64,000 nt of DNA from Bacillus sp. UNC41MFS5 (lineage in GTDB: Bacteria; Bacillota; Bacilli; Bacillales_B; DSM-18226). Location of the stretch: assembly GCF_000686805.1 (NCBI RefSeq), contig NZ_KK366021.1, positions 161,356 through 225,355 on the forward strand, written 5' to 3'. Position numbers and translations under genes: made by a program. This document shows, piece by piece, positions 8,262 through 16,598 of the stretch. Under the pieces are notes generated by a model. That model worked only from the letters and a program-made list of their open reading frames with translations. It searched no databases and was not told the origin of the DNA. Numbering within the stretch: position 1 is the first letter of the stretch; the number at the start of each line of letters is the position of its first letter.

Positions 8262-9260
8262 CTAGCTTAATTGTTCTGCTTTTTCCGTTCTTTCTTCAAT
8301 CAATTGTTCAATTTCTGCAACGGTTGGCATTGCTTCTGAAGAACTGTGTTTACTTACTACAATAGCTGCAGAGGCACTGCCGAATTTAAGAGCGGTTTCA
8401 ATATCCTTGCCTGTGATTAAAGCGTATAAGAAGGCAGATGCGTAAGAGTCGCCTGCGCCAAACGTTTTTAACACTTTTGTTAGATAAGCATGGCCTCTGA
8501 ATGTTTCGCCCGATTTCGAATACGCATACGATCCTTCTACACCGTGCTTAATCACAACTAGTTCTGGAGAGTATTTAAACAAATGATGAATAGTCTCAGA
8601 GTTGCTGCCATCTGCAACGTTTTCCATCACATCGAATTCATCACGTGTACCGACCACAACATCTGACTGTTCTGCTACTAATGAATAATAAACGGATGTT
8701 TCTTCAGGTGATGCCCATGTATATCCGCGATAATCCAATTCAAAAACAACTTTCACATCATTTTTCTTTGCAAAATGGATTGCTTTTAAAACTGCTTCAC
8801 GGGAAGGACTTTTGGCAAGAGCGGTTCCTGAAACTAGCAGAACCTTCGCCTTTTTAATATAGTTTTCATCTACTTCTGATGGCTGTAAATAGAGATCCGC
8901 TACCTCATCACGATACATCAGAATACTGCATTCTTCCGGACTCTTAATCTCTGTAAAAGCCAAGCCTGTCTTATGACCTTCTTGATCCACCACCATGTTG
9001 GATGTATCAACACCCACACCGCTCATATATTGCTCAATAAACCGACCATGCTGATCATCGGCGAGTTTCCCAATGAATCCTGCTTTTAAACCAAGCTTTG
9101 ATGAACCGATCGCGATATTTGCTGGTGAACCGCCTACATACTTTTTAAATGTCATCGTTTCTTCCATTGGACGATTGTATTCCACTGCGTTCAAATCCAT
9201 GCAAGCACGTCCAATTGCAATAAGATCAAACTCTCTATCAGAATGAAATTGAATTTTCAT
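8262..9260 (-). CDS. iolC: 5-dehydro-2-deoxygluconokinase (IolC)
   Basis: 332 aa PfkB-family sugar kinase. It has the N-terminal glycine-rich signature (KKYVGGSPANIAIGSSKLG, about 39-57) and the C-terminal anion-hole/catalytic signature TFGAGDSYASAF with the catalytic Asp. It phosphorylates 2-deoxy-5-keto-gluconate at C6. The gene is spaced 17 bp after iolB, and translation of iolD begins just past its stop. Confidence 0.95.
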   Translation of the reverse strand: MKIQFHSDREFDLIAIGRACMDLNAVEYNRPMEETMTFKKYVGGSPANIAIGSSKLGLKAGFIGKLADDQHGRFIEQYMSGVGVDTSNMVVDQEGHKTGLAFTEIKSPEECSILMYRDEVADLYLQPSEVDENYIKKAKVLLVSGTALAKSPSREAVLKAIHFAKKNDVKVVFELDYRGYTWASPEETSVYYSLVAEQSDVVVGTRDEFDVMENVADGSNSETIHHLFKYSPELVVIKHGVEGSYAYSKSGETFRGHAYLTKVLKTFGAGDSYASAFLYALITGKDIETALKFGSASAAIVVSKHSSSEAMPTVAEIEQLIEERTEKAEQLS

Positions 9261-9277
9261 GATTAAATGCCACTCCT

Positions 9278-10096
9278 TTATTTACGGTTTAAAATCCATT
9301 CATGGGCTGGTTCGTTGTAGAACTTCCAGATACGTGTTGGTCCTGCCATTACATTTAAATAATAGGATTCATAACCATCAGGAACCCCAACTGGATGGTA
9401 TCCGGCCGGTACTACTACGACATCGCCATTCTCAACTGCCATTGTTTCATCAAGTGAACGATCGTCTGTATACACACGTTGGAATACAAATCCTTGCCGC
9501 GGGTTCATTTCATGATAGTAGCTCTCTTCTAAAAATGATTCATGTGGCAAGTTATCCTGATCATGCTTATGAGGCGGATAGCTTGACCAGTTTCCACTTT
9601 CTGTGAATACTTCTACAACAAGCAAACTATTTGCAGACGGGTCTGAATCAGGTAAGATGTTATGCACTAAACGCTTATTGCTGTATTTCCCTCTATTTTC
9701 AATTCCATTCTCTTCAGCCTTTATAAACTTTGTTGGGATTTGATTGTTTGAAGGAGAGTAGCATAGAGCCACACGAGCTTGTGTAACACCCTCTACCTCA
9801 AAAGAACGATTATTTGAAACATAGACACTGTCGGTTGGTTTCTTTTCGAAAACGCTTTCTCTTGTGCCAATATTCTCAAAAACTTCTTCGCCAGCCAACA
9901 CATTTATTTTGCCTGTTAAGGCTACTATGCAGCATTCCACTTTGCTTAAGCTTTCTGTATACTTAGCACCTGGGGCTAAATCTACTACTTTGAAACCAAC
10001 ATATTCTAAAGGGGAATTTTCACTAGTTACATCTTGAACGATTGTGATTCCTGGTGCGGTTTCGATTGTGTTGGGTTTTCGGAGCAATTTACTCAC
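9278..10096 (-). CDS. iolB: 5-deoxy-glucuronate isomerase (IolB)
   Basis: 272 aa with the double-cupin layout of KduI/IolB enzymes. Likely metal-binding segments are YPPHKHDQDNLPHE (about residue 176 on), EESYYHEM and PAGYHPVGVPDGY. It isomerises 5-deoxy-glucuronate to 2-deoxy-5-keto-gluconate. The start is GTG at 10096 with AGGAGAGG 8 nt upstream. It lies 81 bp downstream of iolA and 17 bp upstream of iolC. Confidence 0.94.
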   Translation of the reverse strand: MSKLLRKPNTIETAPGITIVQDVTSENSPLEYVGFKVVDLAPGAKYTESLSKVECCIVALTGKINVLAGEEVFENIGTRESVFEKKPTDSVYVSNNRSFEVEGVTQARVALCYSPSNNQIPTKFIKAEENGIENRGKYSNKRLVHNILPDSDPSANSLLVVEVFTESGNWSSYPPHKHDQDNLPHESFLEESYYHEMNPRQGFVFQRVYTDDRSLDETMAVENGDVVVVPAGYHPVGVPDGYESYYLNVMAGPTRIWKFYNEPAHEWILNRK

Positions 10097-10177
10097 CTTG
10101 TAATCCTCTCCTATCTATGTAATAGCTATTATCCTGACTGTAAAGGACAGGATAATAGCATTTTTTGTTGCTATCAC

Positions 10178-11653
10178 TTATTCAAATTTAGGTGTTTTAT
10201 AATTAGCCGTAACAACTTTTTTATGTGTATAGAATTCAACGCCGTCTTTTCCGTTGGCAGGTAATGTTCCATAGAAGGAAGATTTCCATCCTGAGAACGG
10301 GAAGAAAGCGATTGGTGCTGGAACGCCTAAGTTAACTCCCAGCATTCCTGCATCGATATTTTCACGGAAGTAACGAATGGCCGAAGCGTTTGATGTATAG
10401 ATACATGCACCATTTGCAAACTCAGATTTATTTGCGGTTTCAACAGCTTCTTTTAGATGTTTAACACGAACGATTGAAAGGACTGGTGCGAAAATTTCAT
10501 CTTTCCAGATGGTCATATCAGTTGTCACATCGTCGAAAATAGTTGGTCCGACAAAATATCCTTCTTCAGGGGCATTTTCCCGTCCATCACATACTAGTTT
10601 AGCACCTTCATCAATACCTGTTTGAATATATCCTAATGTACGCTGCTGATTTTGTTCGCGAATAACTGGTCCTAAGAATACACCCTCATCAAGGCCATGT
10701 CCGATTTTAACTGCTTTTGCTTTCTCGACTAATTTCTCAAGAAATTCATCTGCAATTCCTTCTTCTACAGTTACAACTGCGCAAGCCATGCAACGTTCGC
10801 CAGCAGAACCAAACGCTGAAGCGATAACGTTTGTTGTCGCAAGTTCTAAATCTGCATCGTTTAATACGATGGAGTGGTTTTTTGCACCTGTTAAGGCTTG
10901 AACACGTTTTAGGTTTTGGCTTCCACGCTTATAAACATATTCTCCAACTGGCTTTGAACCTACGAATGAAATAGCTTTTACTTCTGGATGGTCTAACAGT
11001 CCGTTTACTACATCATGTGCACCATGAACCACATTAAATACGCCCTTAGGAAGACCAGCTTCTTCTAATAGTTCTGCTAATCTATTAGCTAATAATGGTG
11101 TTCTTTCAGATGGTTTAAGAACGAATGTATTTCCAACGGCAATGGCGGTTGGGAACATCCAGCATGGTACCATCATTGGGAAGTTAAATGGTGTAATTCC
11201 GCCAACAACACCTATTGGATAACGAAAATTTGTGACCTCAACATCTGTTGCAATCGTTGAAAGTGAATCCCCCATCATCAGTGTAGGAGCACCTGATGCA
11301 AATTCCACATTTTCAATTCCGCGTCCTACTTCCCCCAGTGCTTCAGTGAGATTCTTACCATTTTCTATTGTAATGATTTTAGCCAATTCTTGCTTGTTTT
11401 TTTCTAGTAGTTGCTGGAAGTTGAACAGAACTTTCGTACGTTTTAGCACAGGTACATTTTTCCAACTTTCAAATGCTTTTGCTGCTACTTCTATGGCATA
11501 ATCAACTTCTTCTTTTGTTGAAAGGGGAACCTGGGCAATGACTTCTTTTTTCGCAGGATCGTACACATCTTCGAATTGAGTCGCTTTACTTTCAACCCAT
11601 TCACCATTTATGTAATTTTTTAGTTTCTCTACCTGTGTTAATACTTTAGACAT
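10178..11653 (-). CDS. iolA: (methyl)malonate-semialdehyde dehydrogenase, CoA-acylating (IolA/MmsA)
   Basis: 491 aa aldehyde dehydrogenase. MmsA-type features are [20 protein letters not shown], the [16 protein letters not shown] segment that replaces the usual catalytic-Glu region, and the catalytic cysteine in [13 protein letters not shown]. It converts malonic semialdehyde to acetyl-CoA and CO2, the last step of inositol degradation. It is the first gene of the iolABCDJ operon, with AGGAGG before its ATG and the promoter at 11764-11821. Confidence 0.94.
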   Translation of the reverse strand: MSKVLTQVEKLKNYINGEWVESKATQFEDVYDPAKKEVIAQVPLSTKEEVDYAIEVAAKAFESWKNVPVLKRTKVLFNFQQLLEKNKQELAKIITIENGKNLTEALGEVGRGIENVEFASGAPTLMMGDSLSTIATDVEVTNFRYPIGVVGGITPFNFPMMVPCWMFPTAIAVGNTFVLKPSERTPLLANRLAELLEEAGLPKGVFNVVHGAHDVVNGLLDHPEVKAISFVGSKPVGEYVYKRGSQNLKRVQALTGAKNHSIVLNDADLELATTNVIASAFGSAGERCMACAVVTVEEGIADEFLEKLVEKAKAVKIGHGLDEGVFLGPVIREQNQQRTLGYIQTGIDEGAKLVCDGRENAPEEGYFVGPTIFDDVTTDMTIWKDEIFAPVLSIVRVKHLKEAVETANKSEFANGACIYTSNASAIRYFRENIDAGMLGVNLGVPAPIAFFPFSGWKSSFYGTLPANGKDGVEFYTHKKVVTANYKTPKFE

Positions 11654-11763
11654 CTTTTTTCCTCCTTAAGAAAAACTTCTTATCATTTTTTGAGTAATTT
11701 TTCATTTCGAAACAATCTAGACTCTAGTTAACTGGTAAAATATTCTTAACTATTTGTTACCTG

Positions 11764-11821
11764 TTGGTTATGTTTTGGTTATCTTTGATTACATATTAAT
11801 ACTATAAACGCTTTCAGTCAA
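11764..11821 (-). promoter_or_regulatory. iolA promoter with cre-like site and IolR operator
   Basis: On the minus strand TTGACT (11821-11816) and TAATAT (11798-11793) are 17 bp apart. TGAAAGCGTTTATA (11816-11803) fits the catabolite-responsive element and overlaps the spacer. Just downstream of the -10 box are two direct copies, ATAACCAAAAC and ATAACCAACAG, 11 bp apart (11782-11761), matching the known IolR site type. This suggests dual control by CcpA and IolR. Confidence 0.75.
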
Positions 11822-11876
11822 CTATTTTTTAATATTTTTTAAGTATCGAATTAACATAATTTCGGCCCTAGGCTCA

Positions 11877-12266
11877 TTACAATTTACCAGTTAAAAACTG
11901 TGCTTCTCCAAATCCAAAGCTCCAGTCAGACGCCCCGTTGGTAACAATAGAAACCATAATATCATTTGGGGCAATTCCACAGCTTTCACCAAGCTCTTGT
12001 ACCAAGAGTTTATAAAAGGATTTCTTTTGCTGGTCACTTCTTTGGGTACTTGTTACACTCACAATGACTAAATCCCGGCTCCTCTCGAATCCTAAACCAG
12101 TATCTTCAATGATTAATTCATTGACAGGATGTTGATTTATTATTTGGTAACGATCTCTTTCAGGTACACCAAAAGCCTTAACAACTGCTCGGTGGGAAGC
12201 ATCCAATAATTGTTTTAAAGCTTTATCATCTCGGCCCTGTATTAAATCAAATCGAACTAATGGCAT
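11877..12266 (-). CDS. tautomerase-family protein (YrdN-like)
   Basis: 129 aa from ATG at 12266, chosen because GGGGTG lies 6 nt upstream and the product then begins Met-Pro, giving the N-terminal catalytic proline of the 4-oxalocrotonate tautomerase fold ([13 protein letters not shown]). The duplicated beta-alpha-beta pattern of longer family members is visible, with [17 protein letters not shown] in the second half. It sits inside the iol region with its own IolR-like operator (12322-12354). It may tautomerise an enol or keto intermediate, but its role in inositol degradation is not established. Confidence 0.8.
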   Translation of the reverse strand: MPLVRFDLIQGRDDKALKQLLDASHRAVVKAFGVPERDRYQIINQHPVNELIIEDTGLGFERSRDLVIVSVTSTQRSDQQKKSFYKLLVQELGESCGIAPNDIMVSIVTNGASDWSFGFGEAQFLTGKL

Positions 12267-12321
12267 ATTTTTCACCCCAGTAATAAGTAAGATTTCAATC
12301 AATATATCAACTTACTATAAT

Positions 12322-12354
12322 ATTTTGAGTATATATTGATTATATTATGGTTAT
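12322..12354 (-). promoter_or_regulatory. IolR-type operator upstream of the tautomerase gene
   Basis: Minus strand: ATAACCATAAT, ATAATCAATAT and ATACTCAAAAT follow each other directly with an 11-bp period. They match the repeats found before iolA, iolH and both iolR genes. Confidence 0.6.
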
Positions 12355-12460
12355 ATCATAGTATTAATCAGCGATTCCGTCAATACTTTTTCTTCCACTT
12401 GTATTGGACAATCCAAATGCACTGACTGACTTAATGAATTATTTAAAGAGATAGAATCTA

Positions 12461-12500
12461 AAAAAGCCTTTCCTCATCAAACACTGAGGAAAGGCTTTTA
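12461..12500. terminator. terminator after the IolH-like gene
   Basis: AAAAGCCTTTCCTCA and TGAGGAAAGGCTTTT form a perfect 15-bp stem with an 8-nt loop and flanking A/T runs. It ends the IolH-like transcript 70 bp past its stop. Confidence 0.88.
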
Positions 12501-12565
12501 ATTTATGAGATTTTTCGACCTAGAATAGAGGTTCTATTATATTCTAAAACGCTAATTTCGTACGA

Positions 12566-13429
12566 TTAAATATATAATCCCTCTCTAATGGATTTCAACG
12601 TTACTTCATTTGACCACTCTGGTTTATCAGGAAACGCGAATACTGAATTTGTTACAATTCCATCAAATTTCATTTCTCTTAATTTCCGATATAATGCATC
12701 AAAGTTTACTTCCCCTTGACCAGGATTCAAATGTTGATGGATGGTTACATTTGCATCAGGCGGATTAATGATATAACGTAATCCAAATGCCGCTTTATGA
12801 TTAAGCGTATCAGCAATTAGGACATGTGCGAGTAAATCTCCTGCTTCATCTAAGTGTTTGGCTACATCACCAATACCATCATCATAAAAGAAAGCATGTG
12901 CTACCGAATATACCAACTTAATCCAATCTTTATCAAGTGCACGAATCATTTGAATTGCTTCCGTGTTTAACTCAATAAAATCATGAGGATGAGATTGTAA
13001 ATTTAGTTTAATACCTTCTTTTTCAAAGATTGGCATTAGCTCGTCCATTGATTTTACAAAAGCAGCTTCACTTTCAACTGGACGACTTTTGTCGCCGGCA
13101 AATTCGCTGTTCATTAAATCAACTCCTAATTCAGAAGTGATTTCAATACAACGTTTCCAATTTCTTACTGCAGCCTGGCGTACTTCTTCGTTTGGCGAAG
13201 ACCATTGTTGAACAGGAAGCACGGAAGAGATTTGAACGCCGGCATCTGAACAATATTTTTTCAAATCTTTTATTAGCTGCTTATCAACCTTTGGATATTG
13301 ATTAAACCAAATAAAATCTTTACGTGGAGATAACTCCACCCAGTCATACCCTAATCTGGCAACTGCATCGATAGTATCTTTTAAATTAGTATTGTCACGA
13401 TAATGTGACGGATCGTAAGCTAAACGCAT
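12566..13429 (-). CDS. sugar phosphate isomerase/epimerase, IolH-like
   Basis: 287 aa from ATG at 13429, 9 nt after AAAGGGG. An ATG six bases upstream (13435) is also possible. TIM-barrel protein of the AP-endonuclease-2/xylose-isomerase-like group: [40 protein letters not shown] and [10 protein letters not shown] hold the usual Glu/His/Asp positions. The gene has a promoter of the same design as iolA. By context and overall pattern it resembles Bacillus IolH, whose exact reaction is unclear. It might instead perform an inosose dehydratase/isomerase step. Confidence 0.72.
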   Translation of the reverse strand: MRLAYDPSHYRDNTNLKDTIDAVARLGYDWVELSPRKDFIWFNQYPKVDKQLIKDLKKYCSDAGVQISSVLPVQQWSSPNEEVRQAAVRNWKRCIEITSELGVDLMNSEFAGDKSRPVESEAAFVKSMDELMPIFEKEGIKLNLQSHPHDFIELNTEAIQMIRALDKDWIKLVYSVAHAFFYDDGIGDVAKHLDEAGDLLAHVLIADTLNHKAAFGLRYIINPPDANVTIHQHLNPGQGEVNFDALYRKLREMKFDGIVTNSVFAFPDKPEWSNEVTLKSIREGLYI

Positions 13430-13572
13430 TCTCATTTTCCCCTTTCTTTTGTAGGCAAATAACATATCTATTATGTTTTATATTACTATTAAAAAGTAAA
13501 TACTCCTTATTACTCCTAATATGTAATGTCATTCTCTACCCATTTCACAATATTTTTAGCAGAATACAAATC

Positions 13573-13586
13573 CCAAAGCGCTTTGA
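13573..13586 (-). promoter_or_regulatory. cre-like site downstream of the iolH promoter
   Basis: CCAAAGCGCTTTGA contains the palindrome CAAAGCGCTTTG and fits the cre core. It lies between the predicted transcription start and the IolH-like start codon, where CcpA could act as a roadblock. Confidence 0.5.
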
Positions 13587-13625
13587 TTATTGATAAGCTT
13601 CATATACTCAACTTTTTATAATGTA

Positions 13626-13683
13626 TTGGGTAACTTTTGGTTATCTATAAGTACATATTAATACTAAAAGTAACTACAATCAA
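13626..13683 (-). promoter_or_regulatory. promoter and IolR operator of the IolH-like gene
   Basis: Minus strand TTGATT (13683-13678), a 17-bp spacer and TAATAT (13660-13655) are followed by ATAACCAAAAG and TTACCCAATAC, 11 bp apart. The arrangement is the same as at iolA. Confidence 0.7.
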
Positions 13684-13747
13684 TATTTTTTTATTATTTT
13701 TTTATGAGAATATGTGAGATCCATAAATATTCCCTCTAAAGGTTACA

Positions 13748-13797
13748 AAAAATCCCCTTCTTTCGTGGCGTTAGCCACAATAGAAGAGGATTTTGAA
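13748..13797 (-). terminator. terminator of the downstream iolR copy
   Basis: On the minus strand AAAATCCTCTTCTATTGTGG pairs with the complementary CCACGAAAGAAGGGGATTTT apart from two mismatches, and a run of T follows. It lies just past the stop of the gene at 13806-14561. Confidence 0.8.
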
Positions 13798-13805
13798 AGA
13801 TTCCG

Positions 13806-14561
13806 CTAGTCAGCAATAACAAGATGTATGCCATTTTTCTTAGCATATTCTTGATAAGTTTCATTCGGAAGCGCATCGGTAACAATATAGTCAATTTCAT
13901 CAAAACCGCAATAGGTCATTAAACCATATTTATCAAATTTATCGTGGTCTACCAATAAATAGACCTCTGCACTTCTATTCACAACGATCTTTTTCAATTC
14001 ACTTTCTAGTGGTGATGCATTGGTTACACCGTTTGTTAAGGAAATACCAGTGGAAGCCATAAAGGCTTTCTTAATATTATAATCTTTTAGCAAATCCATA
14101 TTTCGCGGGTTTACAAATGATTTGGTTTTACGTTCAAGCATACCACCGATTGTGATAACATTTATTTTTTCATATGGAAGTGAATCAACAATAAAATCAA
14201 TGTTATTTGTAAAAACGGTCAATTGTTTGTCCTTTAAATATTCAAGCATTTCAATTGTAGTCGTGCCTGAATCAATAAAAATAAAATCCCCATCTTCCAC
14301 ATAACTTGCTGCTTTTTTAGCTATTAATTCTTTCCTTTCTTGGTTACGCACTTGTCTTACTTGGAAAGATTCGAGCTTACTTTGAACGACGGATACCCCG
14401 CCATAAACTTTTTTAAGTTCCCCGCGATCCACCAATTCTTGGACATCGCGTCTTATCGTATTTTTAGATACATCAAAAACTGTAACTAATTCGTCTAATG
14501 ACGCTGATTGATGCTCATTAACATATTCTTGAATTTTTTTTAAGCGTTTTTCTTTAATCAT
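13806..14561 (-). CDS. iolR: DeoR-family repressor of inositol catabolism, IolR paralogue 1
   Basis: 251 aa, the length of Bacillus IolR. It has an N-terminal DeoR winged helix (ASLDELVTVFDVSKNTIRRD, about 19-38) and a C-terminal DeoR sensor domain with FIDSGTTTIEMLEYL (effector site), MASTGIS and LLVDHDKFDKYG. IolR releases DNA when it binds 2-deoxy-5-keto-gluconate 6-phosphate, the product of IolC. It lies directly after a close paralogue. Operator-like repeats precede both genes, suggesting autoregulation. Confidence 0.87.
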   Translation of the reverse strand: MIKEKRLKKIQEYVNEHQSASLDELVTVFDVSKNTIRRDVQELVDRGELKKVYGGVSVVQSKLESFQVRQVRNQERKELIAKKAASYVEDGDFIFIDSGTTTIEMLEYLKDKQLTVFTNNIDFIVDSLPYEKINVITIGGMLERKTKSFVNPRNMDLLKDYNIKKAFMASTGISLTNGVTNASPLESELKKIVVNRSAEVYLLVDHDKFDKYGLMTYCGFDEIDYIVTDALPNETYQEYAKKNGIHLVIAD

Positions 14562-14623
14562 ATCCGTTTCACCCTAGTTTTCTGCATCATAAATTGTTAT
14601 CGTTTACAATTATAACATATATA

Positions 14624-14653
14624 TTACCAACAACTAACCAAAACCTTGGTTAT
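14624..14653. promoter_or_regulatory. IolR-type operator before iolR paralogue 1
   Basis: TTACCAACAAC and TAACCAAAACC are direct repeats with an 11-bp period, followed by an inverted half-site TTGGTTAT (14646-14653). Confidence 0.55.
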
Positions 14654-14686
14654 ATTTTTAAAAAATGTGAAGTCATTCATTGGGTT

Positions 14687-15442
14687 CTAATTGGCTATGA
14701 TAAGTTGTATGCCATTATTCTTAGCGTATTCTTGATAGGAATTATTTGGGAGCTTATCAGTAACTAGATAATCGATATCAGATAAACTGCAATATGTCAT
14801 TAATCCATATTTATCAAACTTGTCATGGTCTACCAATAAATAAATCTCGGAACTTCTGTCAACAATTGTCTTTTTCAATTCACTTTCTAGAGGGGATGCA
14901 TTCGTTACACCGTTTGATAGTGAGATCCCTGTAGATGCCATAAATGCTTTCTTAATATTGTAATCTTTTAGTAAGTCCAAACTTCGTGGGTTGCTAAACG
15001 AATTGGTTTTAGAATCAAGCATCCCTCCGATTGAGATGACATTTAAATGTTCAAATGGAATGGCACGAAGAATAAAATCAATACTATTCGTAAAAATGGT
15101 CAGGTGTCTTTCCTTTAAATAATCAAACAATCCAATGGTAGTGGTCCCTGAATCAATGAAAATAATATCGCCATCTTCCACATAACTTGAGGCTCTTTTC
15201 ACAATTGATTCTTTTTGCCCTTTGTTACGTATCTTTCTATCTTGAAAGGATTCAAGTTTTTTACGAACGGTAGTAACCCCGCCATAAACTTTCTTCAGGT
15301 CTCCACGGTCAACTAATTCTTGGATATCTCGTCTAATAGTATTTTTAGATACATCAAAAACTGTAACCAGTTCGTCTAATGACGCTGATTGATGCTCAAT
15401 AACATATTCCTGAATTTTTTTGATACGCTTCTCTTTCATCAT
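14687..15442 (-). CDS. DeoR-family regulator, IolR paralogue 2
   Basis: 251 aa, alignable without gaps to the neighbouring regulator and identical at most positions. The recognition helix (VFDVSKNTIRRD) is identical. Most differences lie in residues 65-130 (for example IGLFDYLKERHLTIFTNSIDF here and IEMLEYLKDKQLTVFTNNIDF there), including the effector-pocket region. This suggests a recent tandem duplication with the same DNA specificity but possibly altered effector response. Which copy is orthologous to the studied IolR cannot be decided here. Confidence 0.85.
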   Translation of the reverse strand: MMKEKRIKKIQEYVIEHQSASLDELVTVFDVSKNTIRRDIQELVDRGDLKKVYGGVTTVRKKLESFQDRKIRNKGQKESIVKRASSYVEDGDIIFIDSGTTTIGLFDYLKERHLTIFTNSIDFILRAIPFEHLNVISIGGMLDSKTNSFSNPRSLDLLKDYNIKKAFMASTGISLSNGVTNASPLESELKKTIVDRSSEIYLLVDHDKFDKYGLMTYCSLSDIDYLVTDKLPNNSYQEYAKNNGIQLIIAN

Positions 15443-15510
15443 TTTAGTTCACCCTAGTTCTGGCTTTATAGTATCATAATATTGATTTTATTATATAATA
15501 TAACATAAAT

Positions 15511-15540
15511 ATAACCAATACTTAATCAAAACTTGGTTAA
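15511..15540. promoter_or_regulatory. IolR-type operator before iolR paralogue 2
   Basis: ATAACCAATAC and TTAATCAAAAC are direct repeats with an 11-bp period, then an inverted TTGGTTAA half-site. The layout is the same as before paralogue 1. Confidence 0.55.
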
Positions 15541-15564
15541 GTTTTTTCGAAAAAGTGATAAAAG

Positions 15565-15672
15565 GGTGATGTATTGGCTACTGGTTCTCCTTCTGGCAGT
15601 TGTACTATGAAGTCAGGTGACGTTGTTTCTGTGGAAGTAGAGAATATCGGGGAACTATTTAGCATTTTATAA
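15565..15672 (+). pseudogene. 3'-end remnant of a fumarylacetoacetate hydrolase (FAH)-family gene
   Basis: The frame reads GDVLATGSPSGSCTMKSGDV, continues VEVENIGEL and ends after 35 residues. This is the typical C-terminus of FAH-family enzymes (GD-TGTP-G, then PGD-V-VEIEGIG). A TAA stop is in frame two codons upstream and no start or body is present. The remnant is followed at once by a plus-strand terminator, so the 3' end of an old gene appears to have survived a deletion that brought iolR next to it. Confidence 0.7.
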
Positions 15673-15675
15673 ACC

Positions 15676-15720
15676 AGGGCTGCAGCGGATTTCTTGAGAA
15701 TCTCTGCAGCCCTTTTCTTT
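15676..15720 (+). terminator. plus-strand terminator of the lost FAH-family gene
   Basis: AGGGCTGCAG (15676-15685) and CTGCAGCCCT (15704-15713) form a 10-bp stem followed by TTTCTTTTT. No intact plus-strand gene ends here, which supports the remnant interpretation. Confidence 0.8.
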
Positions 15721-15732
15721 TTGGTTCACTTA

Positions 15733-16485
15733 TTAAGTCATAGATCGGATAATTTGTAATATTTCACTACGGGCTCTATAACGGTGGGACTGTAACATGG
15801 ATCGAGCCGCATCTGGTTCTGCTGCCCGCAAAACACTAACTATGGCCTTGTGGTCCATAATGGAGCGTGTTGGGTCTGGCCGAAGCTTAATCGTATATAA
15901 ACGGGCACGATATAGTTGATCAGACTGACTATCCATCACCCCTCTTAGACGGGGATTACGGGCTACATCGACAATGAGCTGATGAAATTGTTCATCAAGC
16001 TCAGTCCATGCTAGCAGATCTTCCTCTTCTAGTGCTTTTTCCTGCTCCTCTATCAAATAATCAAGTTTGTCCAATTCTACACTTGTGGCACGCTTGGCAG
16101 CCAGACTGCCAGCAATTCCATCAAGCGCTTCTACCACTTCATAAATATGTTGGAGATCATCCGCTACAATGGGTGCCACAACAAACCCACGACGCGGGAT
16201 GAGCCGTACCCATCCCTCCATCTCTAAACGCACGAGTGCTTCACGAACCGGAGTTCTACTCATACCCAGGATGTCAGCCATTTCCCTCTCTAATACGGTT
16301 TGTCCTGGAGGGAGTTGCAGTTGCCGTATGGCATGCCGCGTTGCAAGAAAAGCACGTTGCGGCAAGCGGGATTCCCCATTTTTATCTAAACGATATAAAA
16401 ATGAATGAATGTTTTGAGAAAGGGCAGAATGGTCTAATCCCTTCAAATTAACATCACCCATTGCAAGTTCATCTGGCGTATTCAT
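15733..16485 (-). CDS. GntR-family (FadR/FCD subgroup) transcriptional regulator
   Basis: 250 aa. The GntR winged helix spans about residues 44-105 (LPPGQTVLEREMADILGMSR, then TPVREALVRLEMEGWVRLIP) and the helical FCD effector domain follows (ELDEQFHQLIVDVARNPRL with the conserved metal-site His, then DHKAIVSVLRA and MLQSHRYRARSEIL). Such repressors often control organic-acid or sugar-acid catabolism. It lies beside the FAH-family remnant, so its original target may have been lost. The start is uncertain because the first ~35 residues precede the usual domain. Confidence 0.85.
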   Translation of the reverse strand: MNTPDELAMGDVNLKGLDHSALSQNIHSFLYRLDKNGESRLPQRAFLATRHAIRQLQLPPGQTVLEREMADILGMSRTPVREALVRLEMEGWVRLIPRRGFVVAPIVADDLQHIYEVVEALDGIAGSLAAKRATSVELDKLDYLIEEQEKALEEEDLLAWTELDEQFHQLIVDVARNPRLRGVMDSQSDQLYRARLYTIKLRPDPTRSIMDHKAIVSVLRAAEPDAARSMLQSHRYRARSEILQIIRSMT

Positions 16486-16598
16486 ATGAAAAACACACTT
16501 CCCAATATTTGATTAAAGATAACATTCCAAAGAAATCATACCAGAAAAGCGATAATCAATAAATCATTGCGCTTGACAAATCCATCCTGCAAACCATT

